Origin: CAWDZK01 sp963807005
GTDB lineage: Bacteria; Actinomycetota; Actinomycetes; JACCUZ01
Assembly (NCBI GenBank): GCA_963807005.1
Contig: CAWDZK010000002.1
Coordinates: 118,874 to 182,873 of the forward strand
Length of the DNA: 64,000 nt
Direction of reading: 5' to 3'
Every line of letters starts with the position of its first letter. Position 1 is the stretch's first letter. The translations under genes were made by a program, and so were the position numbers. Under the pieces are notes generated by a model. That model did no database searches. It was not told the origin of the DNA and saw only the letters and a list, made by a program, of their open reading frames with translations. This document shows positions 42,201 through 50,633 of the stretch, piece after piece.

Positions 42201-43175
42201 GCCGAGCGCAGTCGTGTCGCCGGGCTGTACGCCGTCGTCCGGCAGAACCAGGGTCGCTACCGCGACTCGATCGCCTGGGGCCGACGCGCCGAGGCGGACG
42301 CGGTGGCCGCGCTCGACATGCGTGCGATGGCCGATGCGTACGAGGCGCTGCACGGGTCGTTCTCGATGCTCGGTGTCGTGCCGGAGCAGCCGTACGGCGA
42401 GCTCGCGCTGGCGATGTACACCGAGCTCGACGACCGGGCCGCGGTGTCGACGGCGCTGAACAACCTGGCCATCGAGGCGTGGCTGGCGGGCCGGGGCCGC
42501 GACGCGCTGGAGATGTTCGCCCGCGCCGAGACCGCGGCGGCCGAGGCCGGGGACACCCTCGGCGCCGCCTCGTCGCGCTACAACGTCGGCGACGTCCTGC
42601 TGCGGCAGGGACGCCTGAACGAGGCGGAGACCATCTTGCGCGACGTGCTCCTGGTGCTTCGCTCCCTCGGCGCCAACGACTTCTCGGCAGCGGCGTTGCG
42701 GGGCCTCGGACTCGTCCAGGCCCATGCCGGTGACGCGCAGGGCGCCGGTGCCAGGCTCGCCGAGGCCCGGTCGGTCCTGGAGTCCATGGGTCAGACGGCG
42801 GAGGTCGTCGAGACAGACGCGGCCATCGCTGAGTCGCTGCTGATAGAACGCAGCTCAGAGGAGGCGGCTGCGGTGAGCGCCGAGGCCATCCGCCGGGCCG
42901 AGTCTCTGCACGCCGGCTACCTGCTGCCCACCCTGCACCGCCTGCACGGCGCCGCCCTGGCCGACTCGGGAGAGCCGGAGGCAGCTCGGGTCGCGCTCAC
43001 CGCGGCGCTGCACGCCTGCGAGACCCACGGCCGGGCCGAGCGCGGCTTCATCCTCGCCGAGCTGGCCCGACTGCTCGACCGCCCCAGCGCGGCGCAGACG
43101 GCGGCCGAGAGCGAGCAGGCCCTCGACCTGCTGGGTTTCGTCGGCAGCGCGCGCTACCCCAGGTCAGGGCCGTAG
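39282..43175 (+). CDS. Tandem-cyclase-AAA-TPR protein (soluble adenylyl cyclase-like)
   Basis: A 1297-aa cytoplasmic protein. CHD1 (about 56-200) has both metal-binding Asp residues (FVDISGF, Asp62; KWGGDAVL, Asp112), but lacks the Asn/Arg transition-state pair (IVAGPAASTTAVMEA). CHD2 (about 268-415) lacks the Asp residues (FVQFSG with Gln277; GGKVML with Lys326) but keeps Asn390 and Arg394 (KGDAINLAARV). The two therefore can only build one composite active site. A STAND/AAA-type ATPase follows, with Walker A GEPGIGKS (490-497) and Walker B TMLVFDDAHLMD (near 607), then helical repeats of TPR type to the end. The architecture equals that of animal sAC. The ATG 15 nt downstream has a better-spaced GGGGGA. 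Confidence 0.88.
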   Translation: MGDAAMVVETGRAGITLVPSPVVVEHPSERLKPYVPRLVIEWLRSTPHHTHREIDGTLAFVDISGFTKLTERLARRGKVGAEEMSDALDAMFGALLGVAYQDGAGLVKWGGDAVLLLFDGPDHAPRACRAAHRMRATLREVGRLDTSVGRITLRMSVGIHSGAFHFFLVGDPTYHRELIVAGPAASTTAVMEATADAGEIGLSQQTAALLHPRHVGRAKGEALLLRSAPDVPAVGLPPIKDVQELDLGSVLPVPIREHLLAQPGDAEHRTVAVGFVQFSGTDALLEQRGPQAVADALDEAMANVQQATASHGVTFFETDINRDGGKVMLTAGAPVSHGHEEDRMLRAARLIVERAGVLPLRVGVNRGPVFSGDFGPFFRRTYSVKGDAINLAARVMGKAAPGELLATRAVVDRVTSRFATTPLPPFLVKGKAHPVEALAIGPLEAVTVPAQAGPADDGAALVGRAAEMAVLTAALEGARNRHGRLVEVVGEPGIGKSRLVAELRAAAADVVVLTSASEEYESSTPYFPFRSLLRGALGLPVTVSAEDAYTRLRQRLEVDAPELLPWLPLLGVPLDLAFAETPETDRLDPRFRKARVQEVTAALLAVALPTPTMLVFDDAHLMDDASADLLRHLATTVQDRPWLVVTTRRLDQEGGFAAETEHATRVRPGPLDHDAALALASASTAHAPLPPHELDQLVTRAGGNPLFLRGLVAAVLATGSVDGLPDSVEDLVTSQIDRLSPAERTVLRYASVLGATFETRQLDTMLTGEPFAADAHTLSRLGAFIQPEGAGRYRFPHALVRDAAYEGLPFRRRQRLHGRVGESVEATAVDPAEQSELLSLHFFHAGRMDKAWTYSRLAGERAAAKFAYVEAAELFGRAAAAARGLPDLPRTEQATVEEALGDARFRVGVLAQARSAFRAARLHVSEDLLRTADLLRKEAEVDQRLNRLPQALRTLSRALALLDGAASDDTATLAERSRVAGLYAVVRQNQGRYRDSIAWGRRAEADAVAALDMRAMADAYEALHGSFSMLGVVPEQPYGELALAMYTELDDRAAVSTALNNLAIEAWLAGRGRDALEMFARAETAAAEAGDTLGAASSRYNVGDVLLRQGRLNEAETILRDVLLVLRSLGANDFSAAALRGLGLVQAHAGDAQGAGARLAEARSVLESMGQTAEVVETDAAIAESLLIERSSEEAAAVSAEAIRRAESLHAGYLLPTLHRLHGAALADSGEPEAARVALTAALHACETHGRAERGFILAELARLLDRPSAAQTAAESEQALDLLGFVGSARYPRSGP

Positions 43176-44656
43176 CTTCGGGTCCTCGACGAACAGCACC
43201 GGGATCGACAGGTTCCCGCCGAACGCGTTGCCGACCCGGGTGATCGCGTTCACGTCGACGCAGAACCCGGCCGCCACGGCCAGGGGATCGGTGATCTGGC
43301 CGGTGGTGGTGAGCAGCGTGTTCTTGTTGGGGTCGCTCCCCGACGTGGGCAGCGGGACGCAGCGACCAGCTCGGGCGAAGGGCTGCAGCTGGCCGTTCTT
43401 GACGATGGCGACGTAGAGCGGGTACCAGTTGAAGTCCTCCTCGACCTCACGCTCGCCGAACAGTGTGCCCTCGCCGACGCACTGGGTCCCCGGGCAGTTG
43501 TAGTTGTAGAGGTAGCTGCTGGACGGCTCGCCGGCCTCGATCGTCCCATTGGGCCCGTGCGGGCAGGCGGACGCCGGGCAGAGCCAGTCGATCTCGGCGG
43601 GGTCGGAGTTGCTGTACAGCGGCTGTCCCTCGTTGTCCTTGAAGTTGCCGGACAGCTCGATCTGGGTGCCGTTGCTGCATGGCGCGGTCTCGATCTGGTC
43701 GCCGTCGCAGTTCTCGACGACCAGCGTGACCGGTCCGTTGGCACCGTTCGAGAGGATCGCTGTGGCTCCCGTCGACACTGAGGGTGCTGCCGGGGCACCG
43801 CTCGAGGTGGCCGCGTCACCGAGCACGTCGAGCGTGAAGCTGTCGTCCGGGCTCAGCGCGCTGGCGCTCCAGTCGACGTTGATGCCCACCCCGTTCTCGA
43901 CGGTGTCCCACGTCGCGCCGGACACGGTCGCGGTGGTGTCGGTCGTCGCGACGTTCGCCGTGGTGGTTCCGCCGAGGGCACCCGCCCCCGAGGCCTTGAT
44001 CAGAGTGACCGTGCCTGGAGACCCGGCCTTGGCGGTGGTGCTCCCGCAGCGGAAGACGCCAGTCACCGTGAACGGAGCGTTCTTGACGACCTTGTGGTCC
44101 AGCGGCGGGTTGCTGCCGTCGGTCACTGACATGACGTGGAAGTTGTCGGCCACCGGCGTCATCTGCACCTGCGGGTTGGGGCTCTGGGGGATGAACGGGT
44201 CGATGATGATCCCGTCCGCCTTCTGCACCCAGGTCACGGTCGAGCCGTCGCACGCCGTTGTGTCTGTGGCGGTGAACCTCACCGTCATCGACTCGCCCTT
44301 GCGCAGGGCGTACCGCAGCGGCTGGCTGGTCCATGCCTTCAGGTCGGTGCCGACGACCGCCTCGGACCAGCCGCCCCGCGGTGCGGTCACGAGCCGGCCG
44401 ACACGGTGAACCCGGTCGGGACGGCCAGCACGAAGCGGTCCAGCGCGGAGATTACCGTCGAGGTGTTCTTCACGACCACCTGGTAGTTCACCGGCACACC
44501 GGGTGTGGCTGTGGTCGGCGTCATCACCGCGGTGTAGGTCCGCGGCCTCAGGACGATGCCGGCGTCGGCAGGCCCGGCAGCAGCGGCAAGTCCGAGGCCG
44601 GCCAGCACCAGCGCAGAGACGGCTGCGACGGCGCGCGAGATCGTAGAGCGGACCAT
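43164..44656 (-). CDS. Exported protein of unknown function, apparent frameshift
   Basis: A secreted or cell-surface protein of about 495 aa. The N-terminus has a signal sequence (MVRSTISRAVAAVSALVLAG, then a GPADA cleavage site) and a beta-rich start: VLRPRTYTAVMTPTTATPGV. The first frame stops at 44387 after FTVSAGS; the sequence continues in another frame as VTAPRGGWSEAVVGTDLKAW. Beyond this are repeated beta-strand segments (TVTGVFRCGSTTAKAG, ENCDGDQIETAPCSNGTQIE) and several paired cysteines (CPASACPHG, CPGTQC). No enzyme motif is visible; a cell-wall or adhesin-like role is possible. Its stop overlaps the 3' end of the cyclase gene by 12 nt. Confidence 0.72.
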
Positions 44657-44965
44657 GGTGGTGCCCCCCAAGCTGACGAGCGGCGACGGCCATCCGGGCC
44701 CCGCCTGCGGACCCTGCGAGCCGCAGCATGAGCCGCTCGGCCGGGGCCGTCAACGGTGCCGGTGACGGACTGCACCCTGCGTCAGGGAATGGCCGGAAAA
44801 CTCCCCGGCATCGCCGGCCGGATTGCGGCCTCGGCCATCGGGCTCACCGGTGGGAAGCCGGTCGCCGGGTCGTTCCGACAGGGAATGGCTCGTCTCGAAC
44901 GCACGTCGGGCGCCTGAGCACGCCCCAGCGGTGGGCCTGCGGCGTCCGAGGAGGGCCGGTCGTCG
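44657..44965. other. Intergenic region without recognisable gene
   Basis: A 309-nt region between the exported protein start (minus) and the PIG-L stop (minus). It contains the promoter region of the exported protein, with a GGGGGG run just upstream of its ATG, and an 11-bp direct repeat cagggaatggc (44783-44793 and 44879-44889). I see no convincing ORF, RNA or operator. Confidence 0.6.
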
Positions 44966-45727
44966 TCACGACGCCTCGTCCAGTCCGGCGTCCGCCTGCC
45001 GCGGCACCCGGACGAAGGCCTCCTCGGCCCACCACTGCGCGTACGTCGCCTCGCCCACCGACTTCCGCAGAGCCTCCGTCTGGGAGGCATGCGCCCGCAG
45101 CGCCGCCAGCTTGCGCTCGGACGTGCTGCCGGTGACCGTGACCCGCAGCGCGACGGCAGCGTCGGGGACGGACGGCGGCTGCGCTCCAGGCATCCAGACG
45201 CCCGCCTCGCGGCTCAACGTGCCCCACCGCCGGTGGAAGTCCTCGGTCAGGGTCGCGTTGAGCAGATCGGCACGTCGTCCCTCGGCCGACCACGCCTGTC
45301 GCACCCAGCGGCCGACTGCGACGTGGTCGGGGTGCCCGGTCATGCCGTCCGGCCCGAACGTGAGGATCGTGTCCGGGTCCACCTGGCGCAGCACCCGCTG
45401 CACGGCGGCGACGCCGACGACCGGGTCGACCTGCGCGCACCGACCGTCGTGGAAGCCCAGCCAGTAGTGCTCCTCGACGCCGACTGCGGCGAGACCGGCC
45501 TCGAGCTCCTGGCGACGCAGTCTGCGGCTGCCCCGGACGCCACCGGCCTCGCCGACCGTCGCGGTCGCCACCGCGACACGCTGCCCCCGGTCGCGGGCCA
45601 TCGCCATCACGCCGGCCGACAGGTACGCCTCGTCGTCCGGATGCGCCCAGACACCGAGGACTGTGCCCAGCCCGGTCACCTGCAGGGCGTCGAGGTGGGA
45701 CGTCGTCTCGCGGTCGTCGCTCGTCAT
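44966..45727 (-). CDS. PIG-L family deacetylase
   Basis: A 253-aa enzyme of the LmbE/MshB/PIG-L group. The zinc site is WAHPDDEAYLSAG near residue 26 (A-H-P-D-D-E), and a second motif is GHPDHVAVGRW near residue 130. Relatives deacetylate N-acetylglucosaminyl compounds in mycothiol biosynthesis (MshB/Mca); the substrate here is not certain. A TAGCGT box lies 7 nt before the ATG, indicating a leaderless transcript. Confidence 0.87.
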   Translation of the reverse strand: MTSDDRETTSHLDALQVTGLGTVLGVWAHPDDEAYLSAGVMAMARDRGQRVAVATATVGEAGGVRGSRRLRRQELEAGLAAVGVEEHYWLGFHDGRCAQVDPVVGVAAVQRVLRQVDPDTILTFGPDGMTGHPDHVAVGRWVRQAWSAEGRRADLLNATLTEDFHRRWGTLSREAGVWMPGAQPPSVPDAAVALRVTVTGSTSERKLAALRAHASQTEALRKSVGEATYAQWWAEEAFVRVPRQADAGLDEAS

Positions 45728-45734
45728 GCTCCGG

Positions 45735-45740
45735 ACGCTA
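45735..45740 (-). promoter_or_regulatory. -10 box of leaderless PIG-L gene
   Basis: On the minus strand TAGCGT is followed by 7 nt and the ATG at 45727. Confidence 0.5.
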
Positions 45741-45842
45741 TGGCGCGCCGCTTCCCTCGAACTTCCCCAGGCGAAAGGCGGAGATGAGGCGGTGGGCCGG
45801 CACGGACGGTCGGCGGAAGGTGCACTTCCTACCGTCCGGACC

Positions 45843-45860
45843 GCCGGCTGGAGAGCCGGC
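45843..45860 (+). promoter_or_regulatory. 5' UTR hairpin of the small basic-protein gene
   Basis: A perfect 7-bp stem (GCCGGCT pairing with AGCCGGC) with a GGAG loop lies about 20 nt upstream of the ATG at 45882, just before the GAGGAG ribosome-binding site. The GGAG sequence in the loop could compete with or mimic the ribosome-binding site. Confidence 0.4.
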
Positions 45861-45881
45861 CCGGACCCCGAGGAGATCCCC

Positions 45882-46100
45882 ATGGACCAGATCTACTCAC
45901 CGTCGGCACACCTTGCGCTTCCGCTCCCGCCCGTGGAGCGCGCCGTGGCAGGCCGCCGGGAGGAGCTGCAGATGCACCGTTCCGAGGCGCTGCGCCACCG
46001 GTCGGCCGCGCGAGCCGACCGGGCCGCCACCCGACGCCGTGCGATGGCCGCCAGGTTGACCTGGTGGACCGCGCGCGCGACTCGGGCGTTCACGCCGTGA
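45882..46100 (+). CDS. Small arginine-rich protein of unknown function
   Basis: A 72-aa protein, MDQIYSPSAHLALPLPPVER and onward, with an arginine/alanine-rich second half (RSAARADRAATRRRAMAARL). No family recognised; it may bind nucleic acid or membranes. The ATG has a clear GAGGAG ribosome-binding site, and a hairpin precedes it. Its 3' end overlaps the open frame of the AfsR-like gene by 11 nt. Confidence 0.6.
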   Translation: MDQIYSPSAHLALPLPPVERAVAGRREELQMHRSEALRHRSAARADRAATRRRAMAARLTWWTARATRAFTP

Positions 46101-49100
46101 ACCGACGGACGTCGGGCCTGCCTCTACGCGTCGTCAGGTCGGCGTGGGCAGCCGGGTCGGCTGCCCCGCCTCCGGCGGCACGGTCCACCCGGTCGCCGTG
46201 AGGCGCGGCTCCGGCCGGAGCGACCGCGCTGGCGCGGCAGCGCGCTGCGTCGAGTGGCTGACCGGCCTGGTCGAACATCTCCGCGGCTGCGGCGAACCGG
46301 GCACCGGCGGCAGCCACGTCACCGTCGGCCAGCTCCACGTGCGCCTCGGCCTCGACGGTGGCCGCCTCCCATGCCGTGCCGTGCCAGAGCACCGCCGAGC
46401 GTCGGGCGGTCGCGAGGTGCCGCCGCGCTGCCTCGACGTCGCCGTCCTCGGCACACGCCACGGCGGCCGGAACCGCGAACATGACCTGGCAGAACTTGCA
46501 GAAGTCGTCGGTCCCGAAGGTCGCCTCGGCCCGGTCGACCGCGGTCCGGGCCGCGCGCGGATCCGCAGCGGCACGGACCAGCGTGCCGTGGATGCGTTGC
46601 AGCAGGTGCCCGGAGATCGGGGACCACCGCGCCAGCGGGACCGCCCGGCCCAACAGCCGCTGCGCCTCGGCCCGGTCGCCCTGGACGAGCCGCAGCTCGG
46701 CCAGGCGCTGCAAGGTGTGCGCCTCCCCCGACGAGGCCGACAGGTCGTGGTGCAGATCGGCGGCCTCGACCAGCTCCCGCTCCGCCGTCGGCAGGTCTCC
46801 GCTGAGCAGCGCAGCCTCACCGACGAGCGTGGTGGCGAACGCGACGGCCCGCAGCGCACCCGCCCGTTCGGCCGTCTGTCGCAGATCGGCGGCCAGGGTC
46901 ATCACCTCGCCGTACGGCGTCGGGCCGTACAGCAGGTACTCCGCCACGCACAGGTGCGAGTCGAAGACGGCGGTGGCGATGGCCGGGGCCTCCTTGGTGC
47001 GCCGCAGCTCGTGTCGCAGCCGGGTGAACCACTCCCCGCGGTCGTGGGCGACCAGCCCCTGGAGGGAGACGAGGTCCAGCACGCCCCAGTTCTGACCGCC
47101 GCCGATCCGCGCGCTGGCCTCCTCGGTGGCGGCCGCGGCGCCGGCCAGGTCACCGCTGAAGTAGGCCACCTGTCCGAGAGCGAGCAGCACGGACACGTCG
47201 GTGGCGGCGGGTCCGCGATCGAGCCCGCGCACCGCCTCCCGGGCGGTGTCGAGGTCGCCCGCCGCGACGGCGGCGTTGCCGAGCCGGGCGCGGACCAGCG
47301 GCCGGTCGGCCGGGTCGGCCGCCTCCACCGCCTCGCGGTAGGCGGCCACCGCCCCCGGGTCGGCGACGGCGTTCAGCAGGTCCGCACGCAGACGCAGCAG
47401 CCGGGCCCGATGTGAACCGGTGACGACCGGCCGGAGCGGCTCCAGGACCATGAGCGCGTCCTGGTACGCCCCGAGCGCGGCGGCGGTCTCGGCCGCGGCC
47501 AGCAGGTGCGGGACGGCAGCCACCGTGTCGCCGGCCTGCACCAGATGGTGCCCGATCCGGCCCGGCGACTCGTGCAGCCGTTGCAGAGCGTCGGCGGCGG
47601 CCCGGTGCAGGGCGTGCAGCCGGTGCGCCGGCAGCCGCCCGAGCAGCGTCTCGCGGGTGGACGCGCTCATCTGGAAACCACCCTCGGTGCGCTCGATGGC
47701 TCCGGAGTCCAGGGCCGCATCCAGGTAGCCGAACGCGGCGCCGTCGTCGCCGCCGAGGACCGCGACGAACTCGTCGGTCACGAACGCCGTGCCGAGCACG
47801 GCCACCGCACGCAGGCCGTCCACGATCTCGGGAGCGAGGCCGGTCAGTGCCGGTGCCTCGACCTCCAGGTCGGTGTCCACCGCCCGACCCGACCTGATCG
47901 CGGTGGCGATCTGCACCAGGCCGCGCGGGATGCCACCGGCTCGGCTGACCGCCTGCCGGACCGTGACGTCGGGGACGGGCGTCCCGGCGACGGCGGTGAG
48001 CAGTGCACGCGCGTCGTCCTCGGACAGTTCCGTGAGGACGAGCTCGCCAGCGGCGCCGCGGGCGAGCAGGCTCGTCCGCGCGGCCTGCAGCGGCACGCTT
48101 GCCGGCAGCGGACGGTAGGCCAGCAGCAGCAGGGCCCGCTCGTTCACCACGGTCCGAGCCAGGTAGTGCAGCAGCCGCAGGCTCGCCTCGTCCGCCTGGT
48201 GCACGTCATCGACGAGCAGGATCGCCCCGCTCCCGGCGGCCGCGATCCGCACCAGTTCGGCGGCCGCGACGAACAGCCGCTGGTGCCCTCCGTCGCCGGA
48301 CCAGTGCAGCTCCCGCCCGCTCAGGACCCGCTCGATCTCCTCGCGGTACGCGTCGTCGAGTGCGTCGGTCAGGGTCGGGTGGCGCCGGCACAGGTCGGCC
48401 AGCGCCTCCAGGACCGGCGAGTACGGCCAGGCGCCTTCGATCGTCGCCGCCACACCGCTGCCCGCGCGCCAGCCGGCCAGCATCGCTTCCCGCCGGGCCA
48501 GCTCCAGGAAGTGCGACTTCCCCGCGCCGGCCACTCCCCGCACCAGCAGCGTGCGGCCGTGCCCGGCCGACGCCTCGGCCATGACTGCGCGCAGCTCGGC
48601 GAGCACCTTCCCACGGCCGAAGACGGCGGTGGCGTCGGTCGGGGCCGGGCGATCGAGCCCCGCGGGTACTTCCTGCAGCAGCTGTCTGCGCAGGGCGGTC
48701 GCCTCGGGTCCCGGGGCGACGCCCAGCTCGTGCCGCAGGGACTGCTCGAGCCGCTCGAACTGCCGCAGCGCCGCCGACCGGTCGCCCGCCCCGGCGTAGC
48801 GACGCATGAGTGAGACGTTCGCCTCCTCATCGGACGGGTCGAGCAGGATCAGCTCGTCCCACCGGCCGCAGGCACGCAGCAGCTGGCGGTGCACCTCCTG
48901 CGTGTGCGCCCGAGGGTTGTCCGTCCACGGTTCGTACAGGTCGTGCGGGAGCAGCTCGCCGCCGTACCCGGCGAGAACGTCGGCGGCCCCGACACCGGGG
49001 TCCGGCCCGGTCAGGGCCTCTGTGGCGTCGCGCAGGAACCGCGTCAGGTCGACGGTGAGCTCGTGCTCCGGGCAGAGCGCCACCAGGTCGGACCGGACGA

Positions 49101-49356
49101 GCAGGGCGTCGGGGAGGCCGAGGGCCTTGCGGGCGAAGTGCGCGGCCTTGTGCAGCCGAGGAGCCGCCTCGTCCAGACCGAGGTCGGGCCACAGCGCGTC
49201 GATCACCTGCTCGCGGTGCAGCCGGTGCCCGGGCGAGAGGGCGAGCAGCTTGACCAGTGCACCGGCGCTGCGCCGGCTCCAGCGACCGGCCGGGACCGGG
49301 GTCCCGTCCACCTGCGCGCGGAAGCCGCCCAGCAGCCAGATCTCGACGCGGGACAC
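46090..49356 (-). CDS. AfsR/SARP-like regulator with BTAD, AAA and TPR domains
   Basis: A protein of about 1080 aa. The N-terminus is an OmpR-type winged helix (EIWLLGGFRAQVDGTPVPAG, then SAGALVKLLALSPGHRLHRE). A bacterial transcriptional activator domain follows (about 90-245), with helices ending LGVAPGPEATALRRQL. The ATPase has Walker A GVAGAGKS near residue 295 and Walker B AILLVDDVHQADEASL. The remainder is TPR-like. The intact frame ends at 46090, but the last 29 codons before a stop at 46134 in another frame have GC at every third position. A frameshift near 46205-46240 is therefore likely, and the true end is probably 46134. The GTG start has an AAGGAG ribosome-binding site. Confidence 0.83.
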   Translation of the reverse strand: MSRVEIWLLGGFRAQVDGTPVPAGRWSRRSAGALVKLLALSPGHRLHREQVIDALWPDLGLDEAAPRLHKAAHFARKALGLPDALLVRSDLVALCPEHELTVDLTRFLRDATEALTGPDPGVGAADVLAGYGGELLPHDLYEPWTDNPRAHTQEVHRQLLRACGRWDELILLDPSDEEANVSLMRRYAGAGDRSAALRQFERLEQSLRHELGVAPGPEATALRRQLLQEVPAGLDRPAPTDATAVFGRGKVLAELRAVMAEASAGHGRTLLVRGVAGAGKSHFLELARREAMLAGWRAGSGVAATIEGAWPYSPVLEALADLCRRHPTLTDALDDAYREEIERVLSGRELHWSGDGGHQRLFVAAAELVRIAAAGSGAILLVDDVHQADEASLRLLHYLARTVVNERALLLLAYRPLPASVPLQAARTSLLARGAAGELVLTELSEDDARALLTAVAGTPVPDVTVRQAVSRAGGIPRGLVQIATAIRSGRAVDTDLEVEAPALTGLAPEIVDGLRAVAVLGTAFVTDEFVAVLGGDDGAAFGYLDAALDSGAIERTEGGFQMSASTRETLLGRLPAHRLHALHRAAADALQRLHESPGRIGHHLVQAGDTVAAVPHLLAAAETAAALGAYQDALMVLEPLRPVVTGSHRARLLRLRADLLNAVADPGAVAAYREAVEAADPADRPLVRARLGNAAVAAGDLDTAREAVRGLDRGPAATDVSVLLALGQVAYFSGDLAGAAAATEEASARIGGGQNWGVLDLVSLQGLVAHDRGEWFTRLRHELRRTKEAPAIATAVFDSHLCVAEYLLYGPTPYGEVMTLAADLRQTAERAGALRAVAFATTLVGEAALLSGDLPTAERELVEAADLHHDLSASSGEAHTLQRLAELRLVQGDRAEAQRLLGRAVPLARWSPISGHLLQRIHGTLVRAAADPRAARTAVDRAEATFGTDDFCKFCQVMFAVPAAVACAEDGDVEAARRHLATARRSAVLWHGTAWEAATVEAEAHVELADGDVAAAGARFAAAAEMFDQAGQPLDAARCRASAVAPAGAAPHGDRVDRAAGGGAADPAAHADLTTRRGRPDVRRFTA

Positions 49357-49454
49357 GCTGCACACTCCTTGCCGGCTCACCCCGTGCACGTCGCTCCGGC
49401 GGGAAGCGTACGAACGTGACGGGTGCCGGGGATAGCGGCTTTCGGACAGGTCGC

Positions 49455-50633
49455 TCACAGCCTGGCCGGACGTTTCCCCGCATTCAGGTCATTTGCCCGC
49501 GCGAGCGTCGCCTCGACCTGGTCGCTCATGGCCGAGCTGAGCTCCAGCACGAGACGGCGCACCGAGGCCTCGTCCCAGTCGTAGGCGGCCAGGCGGTCGG
49601 TGACGCGGAACAGCGGCTCGGACAGGCGGTCCCGCTGCTGCTGGTAGCTGATGGGCACCGCCGTGGGCGCCCCGGTGCCGGCCACCGTCGTCAGGGCGGC
49701 GGTGAGCAGCTCGGCGTCCCGCAGGGCGTCGGTGATGCCGGACGTGCTCAGCGGATCGGTGAAGCAGCCGGCGTCACCCACCAGGGCCCAGCCCGGTCCC
49801 CCGCAGGTGCGCAGGTAGCCGGCCTGACCGGGGAACCCCCGGAGATGGCCCACACCGGTCGAGCCGTCGACCCGCGCGGCGACCTCAGGGGACGCCGTCG
49901 ACAGCAGGTCCCGGAAGCGCTGCGGCGCGGCGCCCGACATCGCGCGGAAACGCTGCGCCGAGGTGGCGGCGAAGACGCACACCCGGTCGCCGTTCGTCGG
50001 GATGAGCCCGGCAGCGGTCTGCCGGCCGAAGTACCACTCGTAGCCCTCCGCCGGAAGTCCCGAGACGTAGGCGTACAGCGTGGTGGCCACCGCGGTGCCA
50101 CGCCGCTCGACGCCGGCGCCGGCGACCGCCGCAACGACCGAGTTGAGCCCATCGGCACCGATCGTCAGCGGGGCGCGCACCTGCCCGGTCCGGTGCCCGT
50201 CACCGGTGATGACGCCGGCCACCGCGCCGTCCTGGCGGACCAGGTCGGTGACCCGGACACCGAAGCGCACCTCGGCCCCGGCGTCCCGGGCGGCATCGAC
50301 CAGGATCCCGTCCAGGACGCTGCGTCGCGGTGCGTACAGGGCGTCGACGCCGTGGGACGGTTTGTGGGTCACCTGCACGTCGTCGTTCTCGTAGTGGACG
50401 ACGGTGCGCCGGATCGGCGGCGTCCCCGCAGCGCGGACATGGTCCAGCAGGCCCCACCTCGAGAGCTGGAGCACGCCACCGCGCATCAGCGCGTGGGTCG
50501 AGATGGTGTCGGCGCCCTCCTCGCCGCGGTCGAGGACGAGGACGCGGAACCCGTGGCGCGCGAGCAGCATCGCGGTGGCCGCCCCGGCGACCCGGGCACC
50601 GACGACGATGACGTCGGCGTCCTGCCGCCTCAC
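49455..50633 (-). CDS. FAD-dependent monooxygenase-like protein (geranylgeranyl reductase/halogenase group)
   Basis: A 392-aa flavoprotein with the p-hydroxybenzoate-hydroxylase fold. The FAD fingerprint is DVIVVGARVAGAATAMLLAR (residues 7-26), the second motif APRRSVLDGILVDAARDAGA, and the GD motif is WALVGDAGCFTDPLSTSGIT near residue 275. NAD(P)H-dependent aromatic hydroxylases, geranylgeranyl reductases and halogenases share this layout. Short-chain or ring substrates cannot be told apart here. The GTG start overlaps the stop of a 10-codon upstream reading frame. Confidence 0.84.
   Translation of the reverse strand: MRRQDADVIVVGARVAGAATAMLLARHGFRVLVLDRGEEGADTISTHALMRGGVLQLSRWGLLDHVRAAGTPPIRRTVVHYENDDVQVTHKPSHGVDALYAPRRSVLDGILVDAARDAGAEVRFGVRVTDLVRQDGAVAGVITGDGHRTGQVRAPLTIGADGLNSVVAAVAGAGVERRGTAVATTLYAYVSGLPAEGYEWYFGRQTAAGLIPTNGDRVCVFAATSAQRFRAMSGAAPQRFRDLLSTASPEVAARVDGSTGVGHLRGFPGQAGYLRTCGGPGWALVGDAGCFTDPLSTSGITDALRDAELLTAALTTVAGTGAPTAVPISYQQQRDRLSEPLFRVTDRLAAYDWDEASVRRLVLELSSAMSDQVEATLARANDLNAGKRPARL

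Noticed and set aside
39246..42725. A 1159-codon open frame on the minus strand opposite the cyclase gene
   Set aside because: Its translation is rich in R, G, Q and H with no motifs, as expected for the complement of a GC3-biased gene. The plus-strand frame has clear cyclase, Walker and TPR motifs.
44783..44889. Direct repeat cagggaatggc, two copies 96 nt apart
   Set aside because: Two short copies without flanking mobile-element features; not enough for an attachment site or regulatory claim.
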